DNA from: an uncultured Butyrivibrio sp.
GTDB lineage: Bacteria; Bacillota; Clostridia; Lachnospirales; Lachnospiraceae
Direction of reading: 5' to 3'
Assembly (NCBI GenBank): GCA_947168935.1
Contig: CAMVNV010000007.1
Coordinates: 1 to 52,255 of the forward strand
Length of the DNA stretch: 52,255 nt
The position numbers were made by a program, and so were the translations under genes. The notes beneath the pieces were generated by a model that was not told the DNA's origin, did no database searches, and saw only the letters and a program-made list of their open reading frames with translations. Each line of letters opens with the position of its first letter. Positions within the stretch are counted from its first letter, which is position 1. This document shows, one piece after another, positions 9,884-17,901 of the stretch.

Positions 9884-11452
9884 ATGTTTACGCATAAGAA
9901 AAGAGGCTTTCGTTTCGTAGCACTTGTTTCCTGTATAGTACTTGCCTGCGGATGTTCAGAGGATGTTACTTCTATTAATCCTATTACTGATACTATACAG
10001 GAGGATGCGCTTGTTACACCGGATCCGGCTCTTTCGACTGCTGCAAATATACAGAGCATCTCTCCTTGCATATTAGTTGATCAAAATGGCTACAGAACAG
10101 GCGCTTCCAAGGCTGTTCTGTTTAAAAGTGATGATCCTGCCAGCACCCTGCACCCATCTGTTTTTGAGATTCGCAAGGCTGTAGATGATACTACGGTTTT
10201 TACTGCGTCTATCTCATGGCCGGAAGATGGGACTGTTGGGTGCGGTTTTTTTACTGATTTTCAGACAGACGGAGACTACTATATTTACGCAGAAGGTCTG
10301 GGATACTCATGCTCCTTTTCCATAGGGGATGATGTATATGACACTATTTATAAGAGTGCACTGCGGCAGTTCTACCTTAACAGGTGCGGCATCGCTCTGA
10401 CGCAGGAGTATGCGGGGGACGACGCAAGAGGAATATGCCACTCGGATCTTGCAACACTTGAAGAGAATAGTTCCGTAACCCTTGATATAACGGGGGGATG
10501 GCATCTTGATTCCAATGCGGACAGGGATGTTGAGACAGGGTGTCTTATTATAGATAATCTTCTTTTTGCCTACGAAATGAATCCGGATGTATTCACTGAT
10601 GATTGCGGCATACCTGAAAGTTCTAATGGTGTTCCGGATATGCTTGATGAAGTCAGGTATGAAGTCAATTGGCTTTTGAAGATGCAGGATACTGGAACCG
10701 GCGGTGTTTATACATCTGCCCTGACTAATGCTAAGAAGGGTGAGAACCTCTCCATGGCAGCTGTGGTGGTTACTAAGGTTACGCCTGAGTCAACGGTTAA
10801 CTTTGCTGCGACCCTTGCTTGGTGTAGTTATGTTTATGCTGAGATCGATTCTGTTTTTTCCAAAAAGTGTCTTATGGCAGCAGAAAGTGCTTATGATGCA
10901 GCAGCGTCTATGGGAGCACTTGGAAAAAACGATGCATCATTCCTTGCAGCGGCACAGCTTTACAGGATGACAGGGGAAAAGACTTATGAAAATTGTCTTT
11001 CAACATATTTTAAAAGCAGTACTTTTGAGGCGGATTTTATATTAAAGGATTATTTATTTCTAGGCGGTATCTGCTATCTTAAGACGACTAAGCCTGTAAA
11101 TAAGGATGTGTGCTCGAAGATCATGAATGCTCTTATCGGGGAAGCTGAGACGATTAGCGTTGCATCCAAAAAGTCTGACTATATGGTTTCAACTGATGAC
11201 TATGAAGATGTCGCTTCGCTTCTTCGTAACATGAGGTGCCTTACTGTGACTAATCACATTATCTATAGTCAGGAATACGTTGAGATAATTGAAAATCACG
11301 CCCATTTCCTTCTTGGAAGCGGGCCTACCGGTGCTAATCTTGCAACGGATAATACTGAGTATACCTATAAGGATTACGGAAGCAGTAAAGGGATTTTGTA
11401 TGATCCTATTATGGATGCGGAGTTTTTGATACTTCTTAGTGCTATCATGTAA
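9884..11452 (+). CDS. GH9-like secreted lipoprotein, probably catalytically inactive
   Basis: The 522-residue protein starts with a signal peptide ending in a lipobox-like LACGC. An N-terminal Ig-like domain typical of GH9 cellulases (ILVDQNGYRTGASKAV) is followed by an (alpha/alpha)6-barrel: IPESSNGVPDMLDEVRYEVNWLLKMQD and STVNFAATLAWCSYVY match GH9 closely. The catalytic base motif after GGWH (204-207), normally DAGD, reads LDSN (208-211) in gap-free register. The C-terminal HHR segment and the NEVAI-type block with the acid Glu are also not recognisable. GH9 enzymes hydrolyse beta-1,4-glucan; this one likely binds but does not cut, or has changed chemistry (inference). The frame is intact with no stop, so it is not an ordinary pseudogene. 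Confidence 0.8.
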   Translation: MFTHKKRGFRFVALVSCIVLACGCSEDVTSINPITDTIQEDALVTPDPALSTAANIQSISPCILVDQNGYRTGASKAVLFKSDDPASTLHPSVFEIRKAVDDTTVFTASISWPEDGTVGCGFFTDFQTDGDYYIYAEGLGYSCSFSIGDDVYDTIYKSALRQFYLNRCGIALTQEYAGDDARGICHSDLATLEENSSVTLDITGGWHLDSNADRDVETGCLIIDNLLFAYEMNPDVFTDDCGIPESSNGVPDMLDEVRYEVNWLLKMQDTGTGGVYTSALTNAKKGENLSMAAVVVTKVTPESTVNFAATLAWCSYVYAEIDSVFSKKCLMAAESAYDAAASMGALGKNDASFLAAAQLYRMTGEKTYENCLSTYFKSSTFEADFILKDYLFLGGICYLKTTKPVNKDVCSKIMNALIGEAETISVASKKSDYMVSTDDYEDVASLLRNMRCLTVTNHIIYSQEYVEIIENHAHFLLGSGPTGANLATDNTEYTYKDYGSSKGILYDPIMDAEFLILLSAIM

Positions 11453-11537
11453 GGTTTAAGAAATGATGAGGGCTTTAGCGTATGATAGCCCAATGAATTC
11501 ATGATGTATTAGTATAAAAATTTGATTAGAAACATAA

Positions 11538-11605
11538 AAAGAGCCTTGATATAATCCCGATTGCTGGTGAATCTGGCAATTTTCGGTATTATTTCAAGGC
11601 TCTTT
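11538..11605. terminator. Bidirectional terminator, GH9-like gene / plsC
   Basis: AAAGAGCCTTGA (11538-11549) pairs with TCAAGGCTCTTT (11594-11605), and the arms extend inward imperfectly. It sits between convergent genes, with A tracts on the left and T's on the right. Confidence 0.85.
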
Positions 11606-11647
11606 ATAATAGACTATTATTGATTATGGTATATAGCTTAAGGTCTT

Positions 11648-12385
11648 TTATCCCTGCTCATTTAAGTTTCTGGTATAAGCTTCCTGCATCATGTTACGGA
11701 AGTACTCGTGAACCTGCTTCTGATCTTCCTTGGAAAGTTCACTGAAGCGAACCGGTGGAAGGTATTCAAGAACTACTTCATGTGCCTTTAAGAATGGAAG
11801 GTGGTTTTCGAATATATCACGAGTATGTGTAACTATCATAGGAACGATAGGGCAGTCAGTGCGCTGTGCCGGCTTGAAGCTTCCCTTGTGGAATTCCTGA
11901 ATAGTTGTTTCATCCTTACTTCTGGTTCCTTCAGGATAGATGCAGACTGAGATTCCGCTTTTGATCTTGTCGATTGCTGAGAAGATGATCTGAGCACTCT
12001 GCTTAACATCGCTTCTGTCCATGAAGAGGCAGTCAAGGAAGAGCATCCACCAGGAAAGGAATGGAACTTTTAAGAACTCTTTCTTGGCAATGTAGCCTGT
12101 AGGTCTAGGAACTCTTGGGTAGGTTACTACTACGTCGAAGTAGCTTAAGTGGTTACCAATATAAAGGACTGCTTCATCCTTTGGAACATTTTCTTCGCCT
12201 TTGACAACAAGCTTAACTCCGCTTAAAAATGCTACGACTCTGAAAGCCCAGGATACGATGGCAAGAGAGCTTTTTCTCATGGCATCCTTGTTGATAAGTC
12301 CGATAAGAAGCTCGATTAGATAAAGTGGAATTGATACTATAAAAAATAAAAGAAGAAATATTGCAGTTAATATAAATCTGATCAT
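11648..12385 (-). CDS. plsC: 1-acyl-sn-glycerol-3-phosphate acyltransferase (PlsC family)
   Basis: A 245-residue membrane-associated acyltransferase that makes phosphatidic acid from lysophosphatidic acid in phospholipid synthesis. It has an N-terminal hydrophobic helix (residues 4-24), the catalytic NHLSYFD (NHxxxxD) block, and YPEGTRS (block III). I place the start at 12385 because AAAGGA lies 5 bases upstream; an upstream in-frame ATG-like start 12 codons earlier lacks a ribosome site. Divergent from pyrC. Acyl-chain preference cannot be told. Confidence 0.92.
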   Translation of the reverse strand: MIRFILTAIFLLLFFIVSIPLYLIELLIGLINKDAMRKSSLAIVSWAFRVVAFLSGVKLVVKGEENVPKDEAVLYIGNHLSYFDVVVTYPRVPRPTGYIAKKEFLKVPFLSWWMLFLDCLFMDRSDVKQSAQIIFSAIDKIKSGISVCIYPEGTRSKDETTIQEFHKGSFKPAQRTDCPIVPMIVTHTRDIFENHLPFLKAHEVVLEYLPPVRFSELSKEDQKQVHEYFRNMMQEAYTRNLNEQG

Positions 12386-12420
12386 TGTAATCCTTTCATA
12401 CAGGGTAAAATGTGTTTGCA

Positions 12421-12459
12421 AATGCCGCTTTTGTGATTTATAGTTAACAAAACCGCATT
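12421..12459. promoter_or_regulatory. Inverted repeat between plsC and pyrC
   Basis: AATGCCGCTTTTGT (12421-12434) is nearly complementary to ACAAAACCGCATT (12447-12459), with one bulge and one mismatch. Placed between divergent genes, it could be an operator for either or both. No known regulator motif was matched with confidence. Confidence 0.45.
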
Positions 12460-12519
12460 CGCAGATTTATTATAGTTTAGGTGGACATAATAGGTCAAAT
12501 TTAACATGGGAGATTGCAT

Positions 12520-13809
12520 ATGCTACTTATCAAAAATGGTTATGTAATGGATCCTGAGTCCGGCAAAGAGGGAGCGTCTGATATCCTTATTTCGGATGAT
12601 GGGATCATAGCTGATATCAAGGAAAAGATTAATGAAGCTGATTTATCCGGCTTAAATAATCTTGAAGTTATTGATGCAGATGGCCTTATAGTTACAGCAG
12701 GTCTCATCGATGGGCACGTTCATTTCAGAGACCCTGGCCAGACATACAAAGAGGATATAATAACAGGAGCAGCTTCTGCTGCAAAGGGCGGATACACTAG
12801 TGTCATCATGATGGGTAACACCATTCCTCATATGGATAACCCTGATACATTAAAATACGCTCTTGAAAAGGGCCATGCCACAGGAATTCATACTTATGTT
12901 TGCGGTAACGTGACTATGGGTATGGAGGGAAAAGAGCTTACTGATATGCCTGAGCTTTTAAAGGCTGGGGCAGTTCTTTTTACAGATGATGGAAAACCTG
13001 TAATCGAAGAAAGCCTTATGAAGACTGCATGTGAAAATGCAGCAAGGCTTTCAAAAGTGATAAGTCTTCACGAAGAAAATCCACAGTATATAAAAGAAAA
13101 TGGAATAAATTCCGGCGAGGCTGCTGAAAATCTGGGGCTTACCGGTTCAGATCGAATGGCTGAGATCTCTATGGTTGAAAGAGATATAAGGATTGCCAAA
13201 GAGGCAGGATGTGCTCTTACAATCCAGCATATAAGCACAAAGGAAGCAGTTGAGCTTATAAGGCAGGCAAGAAAGGAAGGCGCCAAGATACATGCTGAGG
13301 CAACGCCTCATCACTTCACTCTTACAGATAGCGCTGTAGCTGTTCATGGAACTCTTGCCAAGATGAATCCGCCTCTTAGAAAAGAGAGCGACCGTATGGC
13401 TATTATTAACGGTCTTAAAGACGGAACTATAGATATGATCGCAACTGATCATGCACCTCACAGCGTAGAGGAAAAGGCTAAGGACTTTAAGGATGCTCCA
13501 AGTGGTATCATCGGGCTTGAGACAGCTTTTTCCTTGGGACTTCGTGAGCTTGTTGATCCTGGATATCTTACGCTTATGGAACTTCTTGATCGTATGAGCA
13601 GCGCTACAGCAAGGCTTTATGAGCTTCCTGGTGGATCTGTAGCCATAGGAAAGCCTGCGGATCTTATGATCTTTGATAAAGAAGCAAAGTGGGTTGTTCC
13701 TTCAAAATTTGCATCTAAAGCAGTAAATTCTCCATTTATTGGAGAGACAATGCCAGGGGTTATAAAGTATACTATAGCAAGTGGCAAGGTGGTTTATTCA
13801 GATAAGTAA
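12520..13809 (+). CDS. pyrC: Dihydroorotase
   Basis: The 429-residue cytosolic enzyme closes carbamoyl-aspartate to dihydroorotate, step 3 of pyrimidine synthesis. It is a class I type: DGHVHFRDPGQTYKEDI carries the HxH metal ligands, and ATDHAPHS carries the catalytic Asp and a His. The true start is the ATG at 12520, because GGGAGA at 12508-12513 is correctly spaced; an in-frame TTG at 12514 is an artefact of alternative-start calling. It opens a pyrC-pyrK-pyrD cluster, with pyrK beginning 12 bases after its stop. Confidence 0.96.
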   Translation: MLLIKNGYVMDPESGKEGASDILISDDGIIADIKEKINEADLSGLNNLEVIDADGLIVTAGLIDGHVHFRDPGQTYKEDIITGAASAAKGGYTSVIMMGNTIPHMDNPDTLKYALEKGHATGIHTYVCGNVTMGMEGKELTDMPELLKAGAVLFTDDGKPVIEESLMKTACENAARLSKVISLHEENPQYIKENGINSGEAAENLGLTGSDRMAEISMVERDIRIAKEAGCALTIQHISTKEAVELIRQARKEGAKIHAEATPHHFTLTDSAVAVHGTLAKMNPPLRKESDRMAIINGLKDGTIDMIATDHAPHSVEEKAKDFKDAPSGIIGLETAFSLGLRELVDPGYLTLMELLDRMSSATARLYELPGGSVAIGKPADLMIFDKEAKWVVPSKFASKAVNSPFIGETMPGVIKYTIASGKVVYSDK

Positions 13810-13821
13810 AAGAGGAGAATT

Positions 13822-14619
13822 ATGGCAAAGCTAAAAGAAAGCGCAACAGTAATATCTCAGAGGATTCTTGCTGATGGGATATATGATCTAAGACTTGAAA
13901 CAAAGATTGCAGGGGATGCAGTTCCTGGACAGTTTGTCGGAGTTTATACAGATGATAAGTCATCACTCCTTCCTCGTCCAATCAGTATCTGCGGCGTAGA
14001 TAAAGAAAAAAATGAACTCAGACTTGTATACAGAGTTGTGGGTAAGGGTACAGATCTTTTTTCAAAATTATCAGAAGGTGATCATGTAGATGTGCTGGGA
14101 CCTTTAGGTAATGGCTATCCCATGGAGGAAGCAGCTGGCAAGAGCGTGATTCTTATGGGCGGCGGAATTGGCGTTCCTCCACTTTTGGAGCTTGCAAAAA
14201 GGCTTTCAAAGCTTTCTGATGACAAGCGTCCAAAGGACATTAAGATAGTGATGGGATACAGGAATGATCAGACTTTCCTTGCTGATGAATTCAGAAAATA
14301 TGCTGAGCTTTATATAGCTACAGATGATGGAAGCCTTGGTACACACGGAACTGTTATAGACGCTCTTAATGAACAGAGCATCGAGGGTGATGTTATCTAT
14401 ACCTGCGGACCTATGCCGATGCTTAGAGGAATCAAAAAGTATGCCGCAGAGCATAACATGAAGGCATATCTTTCTCTTGAAGAGAGGATGGCATGCGGCG
14501 TTGGAGCCTGCCTTGGATGCGTTGTGGCAACTAAAGAAAAAGACGCTCATTCACATGTTAATAATGCAAGGATCTGTACAGACGGTCCTGTGTTTGATGC
14601 AGAGGATGTTGATATCTGA
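13822..14619 (+). CDS. pyrK: Dihydroorotate dehydrogenase B electron-transfer subunit
   Basis: A 265-residue FAD and [2Fe-2S] protein that passes electrons from the PyrD subunit to NAD+. It shows the FAD-binding RPISICG, the nucleotide-binding GGGIGVPPLLELAK, and the cluster motif MACGVGACLGC with a further Cys (ARICTDGPVF). AGAGGAG precedes the ATG. It lies 12 bp after pyrC, and its partner pyrD is next; this pairing defines the NAD-linked class 1B dehydrogenase. Confidence 0.96.
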   Translation: MAKLKESATVISQRILADGIYDLRLETKIAGDAVPGQFVGVYTDDKSSLLPRPISICGVDKEKNELRLVYRVVGKGTDLFSKLSEGDHVDVLGPLGNGYPMEEAAGKSVILMGGGIGVPPLLELAKRLSKLSDDKRPKDIKIVMGYRNDQTFLADEFRKYAELYIATDDGSLGTHGTVIDALNEQSIEGDVIYTCGPMPMLRGIKKYAAEHNMKAYLSLEERMACGVGACLGCVVATKEKDAHSHVNNARICTDGPVFDAEDVDI

Positions 14620-14767
14620 TATTGGTTAATTCATGTATAAAAAATGATATCAGTATATAGATATAAATATCTAAATACAACCTATGTAAGGTCAAGGTAT
14701 ATATAAGCATATAATCATAAAGACTATTGTTATTAAAAGTCATGCAGAGCATGAAATAGGAGAGAAT

Positions 14768-15673
14768 GTGAATACTAAGATAAATATCGCAGGTGTAGAG
14801 TTCAAAAATCCGGTAATGGTTGCGTCTGGAACTTTTGGTTCAGGACAGGAATATGGAGAGTTTGTTGATCTTAATAAGCTTGGAGCAGTTGTAACTAAAG
14901 GCGTTGCTGATAAGCCATGGCCTGGCAATCCTGTTCCAAGAGTAGCAGAGACAGCAAGCGGAATGCTCAATGCAATAGGTCTTCAGAATCCGGGAATAGA
15001 TGTTTTCATAGAAAGAGATCTTCCTTTCCTTCAGAAATACGATACAAGGATCATCGTAAATGTCTGCGGACATTCTGAAGAAGAGTACTTAAACGTTGTT
15101 GACAGACTTTCTGATCAGAAGGTTGATATGCTTGAGATCAATGTATCCTGCCCTAATGTTAAGGAAGGCGGAATTGCATTTGGAACTCGTCCGGATGCCC
15201 TTTATCATATTACTTCTGAGATCAAAAAGCATGCTAAGCAGCCTGTTATCATGAAGCTGTCTCCTAATGTTACGGATATAGTAGAGATGGCAAGGGCAGC
15301 AGAGAGTGCCGGTGCTGATGCAATATCACTTATCAATACGATCACAGGAATGAAGATCGATATTAACAAAAGAAAATTCGTTCTTGCCAATAAGACAGGA
15401 GGCCTTTCAGGTCCTGCGATCAAGCCGGTTGCTGTTCGTATGGTGTACAGCTGCGCTCAGGCTGTTAAGATCCCGATCATTGGAATGGGCGGAATCGCAA
15501 CAGGTGAGGATGCAATAGAGTTCATGCTGGCAGGAGCTACAGGCGTTGCTGTTGGTATGATGAACTTCCATGATCCGTATTCTACCCAGAAGGTTGTAGA
15601 TGGAATTAATAAGTACATGCAGGAACAGAAGGTTGATGATATTAATGAGATCATCGGCGCGGTGCATGAATGA
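14768..15673 (+). CDS. pyrD: Dihydroorotate dehydrogenase B catalytic subunit
   Basis: A 301-residue FMN enzyme oxidising dihydroorotate to orotate, working with PyrK. Visible: NVSCPNVKEGG with the catalytic Cys of class 1B, MKLSPNVTDI, LINTITGMKIDI, and the C-terminal FMN phosphate site IIGMGGIATGEDAIEFMLAGATGVAVG. It starts with GTG; the overlapping ATG at 14766 is stopped at once, and ATAGGAGAG stands just upstream. A 148-bp gap separates it from pyrK, longer than other gaps in the cluster, and no clear terminator is seen in it. Confidence 0.96.
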   Translation: MNTKINIAGVEFKNPVMVASGTFGSGQEYGEFVDLNKLGAVVTKGVADKPWPGNPVPRVAETASGMLNAIGLQNPGIDVFIERDLPFLQKYDTRIIVNVCGHSEEEYLNVVDRLSDQKVDMLEINVSCPNVKEGGIAFGTRPDALYHITSEIKKHAKQPVIMKLSPNVTDIVEMARAAESAGADAISLINTITGMKIDINKRKFVLANKTGGLSGPAIKPVAVRMVYSCAQAVKIPIIGMGGIATGEDAIEFMLAGATGVAVGMMNFHDPYSTQKVVDGINKYMQEQKVDDINEIIGAVHE

Positions 15674-15702
15674 TGGCGTTGTAGCTATCTGAGCTCAGAG
15701 AG

Positions 15703-15810
15703 ATAATAAAGAAGCGTAAAGAATAGTAAAGAAGCGTAAAAAATAGTAAAGATGCGTAAAGAATAGTAAAGAAGCGTAAAAAATAGTATAGATGCGTAAA
15801 AAATAGTAAA
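15703..15810. repeat. 20-bp intergenic tandem repeat
   Basis: Five consecutive 20-bp units from 15711 to 15810 follow the pattern GAAGCGTAAAGAATAGTAAA with a few substitutions (G/A at unit position 11, A/T at position 3), plus a partial copy to the left. It lies between the pyrD stop and the terminator. It is non-coding on both strands as far as can be judged. Confidence 0.92.
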
Positions 15811-15844
15811 AAGGCGTTTCGTAGCATAACCACGAAACGCCTTT
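15808..15844. terminator. Bidirectional terminator after pyrD
   Basis: AAAGGCGTTTCGT and ACGAAACGCCTTT form a 13-bp stem with a loop of about ten bases. It is flanked by A's on the left and T-rich sequence on the right, between convergent pyrD and the 217-residue unknown gene. Confidence 0.9.
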
Positions 15845-15856
15845 AATAATATTCAA

Positions 15857-16510
15857 TTATGCCTGTTCAGATACCGGCTTCCAGTTTTCGAGGCCGTATT
15901 CTTTAGCTTTTTCGTCGAAGCCTTTAAGTACTGCGTCATAGGTCTTCTGGGAGATTTCAGGGAGTTTGCCGCCCCACATCTCTTCAGCCTGTTTGTAGCC
16001 TTTCAGGAATGCATCGCGCATACTTTCAAGCTTGTCAGGGTCGCCGCCTGTAAGAGCTGTAGCAAAGTCGAGAATTCTCTTGGAAGTCTCTTCAACGCTC
16101 CAATAGCCGCCCTCTGCGATATCAGCCTGAGCTTGTGCCTTGGTAGCAGGATCAACTGTATAATCGCCGCTTGCAAGGAATTTCCAGATACTGTCAGAAT
16201 CACTGCCGAATACAGACTTGGCATAAGCGCCTGTCTGTTTGTCCATCATCTTCTGGACGATACTTATAAGATTCTGTTTCTGAGCTTCCTGATCAGCCTT
16301 TAGCTGCTGAACAAGAGCTGTGTTCTGGGTATAGGTTTTCTTAGAAGCTTTTTGGGTTTTGGCATCATCTGATTTCTCATATACAACACCACTGTTTTCG
16401 CTGGCAGATTTAACTTCCTTGGAAGTTTCTTCTTTTTTAGCTGGAGCAGCGGCTGGCTGATAAGAACTTTGAACTACAGACGATACATTGTTAATAGCAT
16501 CAACACTCAT
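15857..16510 (-). CDS. Uncharacterised Lachnospiraceae-type protein with sigma-28 promoter
   Basis: A 217-residue protein with no signal peptide or membrane segment. The N-terminal half is low-complexity (Ala, Lys, Ser, Glu). The C-terminal half is a folded helical domain: NTALVQQLKADQEAQKQNL, GDYTVDPATKAQAQADIAEGGYWSVEETSKRILDFA, and a Trp/Gly-rich tail. The pattern vaguely recalls DUF5610-type domains, but I cannot confirm this. The start is placed at 16510, preceded by AAAGGAG; a longer start at 16528 lacks a site. A good sigma-28 promoter match lies at 16650-16676 on the same strand, about 130 bases upstream, which suggests motility-linked expression (inference). Confidence 0.75.
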   Translation of the reverse strand: MSVDAINNVSSVVQSSYQPAAAPAKKEETSKEVKSASENSGVVYEKSDDAKTQKASKKTYTQNTALVQQLKADQEAQKQNLISIVQKMMDKQTGAYAKSVFGSDSDSIWKFLASGDYTVDPATKAQAQADIAEGGYWSVEETSKRILDFATALTGGDPDKLESMRDAFLKGYKQAEEMWGGKLPEISQKTYDAVLKGFDEKAKEYGLENWKPVSEQA

Positions 16511-16649
16511 AATTGGACTCCTTTCCACGAACTCATTGCACCTGCCTGTGCGTTACGAGTGCGTTTTTGATAATACTTCTATCCTCTTTTGCAGCTATTC
16601 CTTCGGCATAGAGCGGACTGCTAAAAAAGGTTATACTCCTACATTCTTG

Positions 16650-16676
16650 TTATCGGATACAATTGACTAAAACTTA
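16650..16676 (-). promoter_or_regulatory. Sigma-28 (SigD/FliA)-type promoter
   Basis: On the minus strand: TAAGTTTT, 11 bases, TCCGATAA, against the FliA consensus TAAAGTTT-N11-GCCGATAA. Spacing is exact and the -10 differs at one base. It points to the 217-residue gene at 15857-16510. The rest of the 370-bp gap holds its leader and the ispE promoter region. Confidence 0.75.
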
Positions 16677-16801
16677 ATAGCCAGGTTGGGAGATTTTATG
16701 AAAATATGTATCTATAGAAATTTGATTTTCGTTAGAATAATTCCATGCAGTTAATATAAAAAACTTGGCAGAACTAGTATTTTGGTGCAAAATAAATGCG
16801 G

Positions 16802-16807
16802 TATAAT
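16802..16807 (+). promoter_or_regulatory. Candidate -10 box of ispE
   Basis: A perfect TATAAT lies 74 bases before the ispE ATG. The -35 is unclear: the best match 16 bases upstream is only TTTTGG. Accepted as a tentative housekeeping promoter. Confidence 0.4.
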
Positions 16808-16880
16808 TGATGTTAGATAAAATATTGCTATTAAGACGAGCACACGTTTTACAAATAATCCCAAGTGAAAGTGAGAAAAT

Positions 16881-17747
16881 ATGATCACAAGAAAAGCATA
16901 TGCAAAGATAAATTTAGGTCTTGATGTTACAGGAAGAAGAGATGATGGATATCACATCGTTCGCATGATCATGCAGAATGTGGACATCTACGACACTCTT
17001 ACATTTGAAAAAAATGACCTTGGCAAAATAAGACTTACAGCTAATAAAGATACTATCCCTACAGATGAACACAATCTTATCTATAAGGTATGTGCTCTTT
17101 TGATGGAAAAATATGGTATTAAAGAGGGCGTAGATGTACACCTTGAAAAAAGAATCCCTGTTGCAGCCGGCATGGCTGGCGGAAGTACAGACGGGGCAGC
17201 AGCTTTCTATGGAATGAAGGAGCTTTTTGATCTTCCTATAACTAGGGAAGAGATGTGCGAACTTGCAGTAAAGCTTGGCGCAGACATTCCTTACTGTATC
17301 ATGGGCGGAACAATGCTCTCTGAAGGTATCGGAGAAGTTCTTACAGCTCTTCCTGATATGCCTGATTGCTACATCCTTGTAGGTAAGCCGGATATTAACG
17401 TATCAACCGGTTGGGTATATACAGAGCTTGACAGCAAAGAGATAGAATTCCATCCAGACATCGACGGAATGTGCGATGCTATCAGAAATGGCAATCTTGG
17501 CGGCGTATGCCAGCGACTTTCCAATGTACTTGAACCTGTTACTAAGAGTAAATATGACATTATAGGCAAGATCGAAGCACTTATGGAAGACGGCGGCGCA
17601 GTCAGATCCATTATGACAGGAAGCGGCCCTACAGTATTTGGAATCTTCGATGATGAAGATAAGCTAAAAAAGGCTTATGACAAGGTTAAAGAAAGCGGCT
17701 ATTGCCCTGAACTGTTCATGTCAAAGCCGGTAAATCCTAAATACTAA
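16881..17747 (+). CDS. ispE: 4-diphosphocytidyl-2-C-methyl-D-erythritol kinase
   Basis: A 288-residue GHMP kinase of the MEP isoprenoid pathway, phosphorylating CDP-ME with ATP in the cytosol. Evidence: AYAKINLGLDVTGRRDDGYH at the N-terminus, the ATP loop PVAAGMAGGSTDGAAAF, GADIPYCIMGG, and MTGSGPTVFGIF. Length is normal. The ribosome site is weak (AGTGAGAA). It stands alone and is followed by a hairpin terminator. Confidence 0.96.
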   Translation: MITRKAYAKINLGLDVTGRRDDGYHIVRMIMQNVDIYDTLTFEKNDLGKIRLTANKDTIPTDEHNLIYKVCALLMEKYGIKEGVDVHLEKRIPVAAGMAGGSTDGAAAFYGMKELFDLPITREEMCELAVKLGADIPYCIMGGTMLSEGIGEVLTALPDMPDCYILVGKPDINVSTGWVYTELDSKEIEFHPDIDGMCDAIRNGNLGGVCQRLSNVLEPVTKSKYDIIGKIEALMEDGGAVRSIMTGSGPTVFGIFDDEDKLKKAYDKVKESGYCPELFMSKPVNPKY

Positions 17748-17760
17748 TACTTATAAACTC

Positions 17761-17826
17761 AAACTACCCACTTGCACGGACCTGTAAAGACTTTGTGAAT
17801 GCCGGTCTGTCCAAGTGGGTAGTTTG
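17761..17826 (+). terminator. Hairpin after ispE
   Basis: AAACTACCCACTTG (17761-17774) pairs with CAAGTGGGTAGTTT at the other end, with inner imperfect pairing. The long stem suggests a terminator, although the T run is short. Confidence 0.75.
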
Positions 17827-17849
17827 GGTTATTGGTCTAAAGCCAGTAT

Positions 17850-17889
17850 ACTGACTCATTCATATTTGATCAAATCTGAATGAGTCAGC
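17850..17889. terminator. Hairpin at the 3' end of the GH2-like gene
   Basis: CTGACTCATTCA and TGAATGAGTCAG form a 12-bp stem with an inner ATTTGATCAAAT core. It begins about a dozen bases beyond the minus-strand stop at 17902. There is no clear T run, so it may act as a processing or stabilising hairpin. Confidence 0.6.
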
Positions 17890-17901
17890 ACTCTAAGAAT
17901 C

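Noticed and set aside
12431-12450. Possible Rex site between plsC and pyrC (TTGTGA ... TAACAA)
   Set aside because: The half-sites are two bases further apart than Rex requires, and the sequence is better explained by the larger inverted repeat there.
15651-15833. Minus-strand 60-codon Leu/Phe/Tyr-rich frame over the 20-bp repeat
   Set aside because: It is a product of the tandem repeat and has no ribosome site; the apparent hydrophobicity comes from the A-rich unit.
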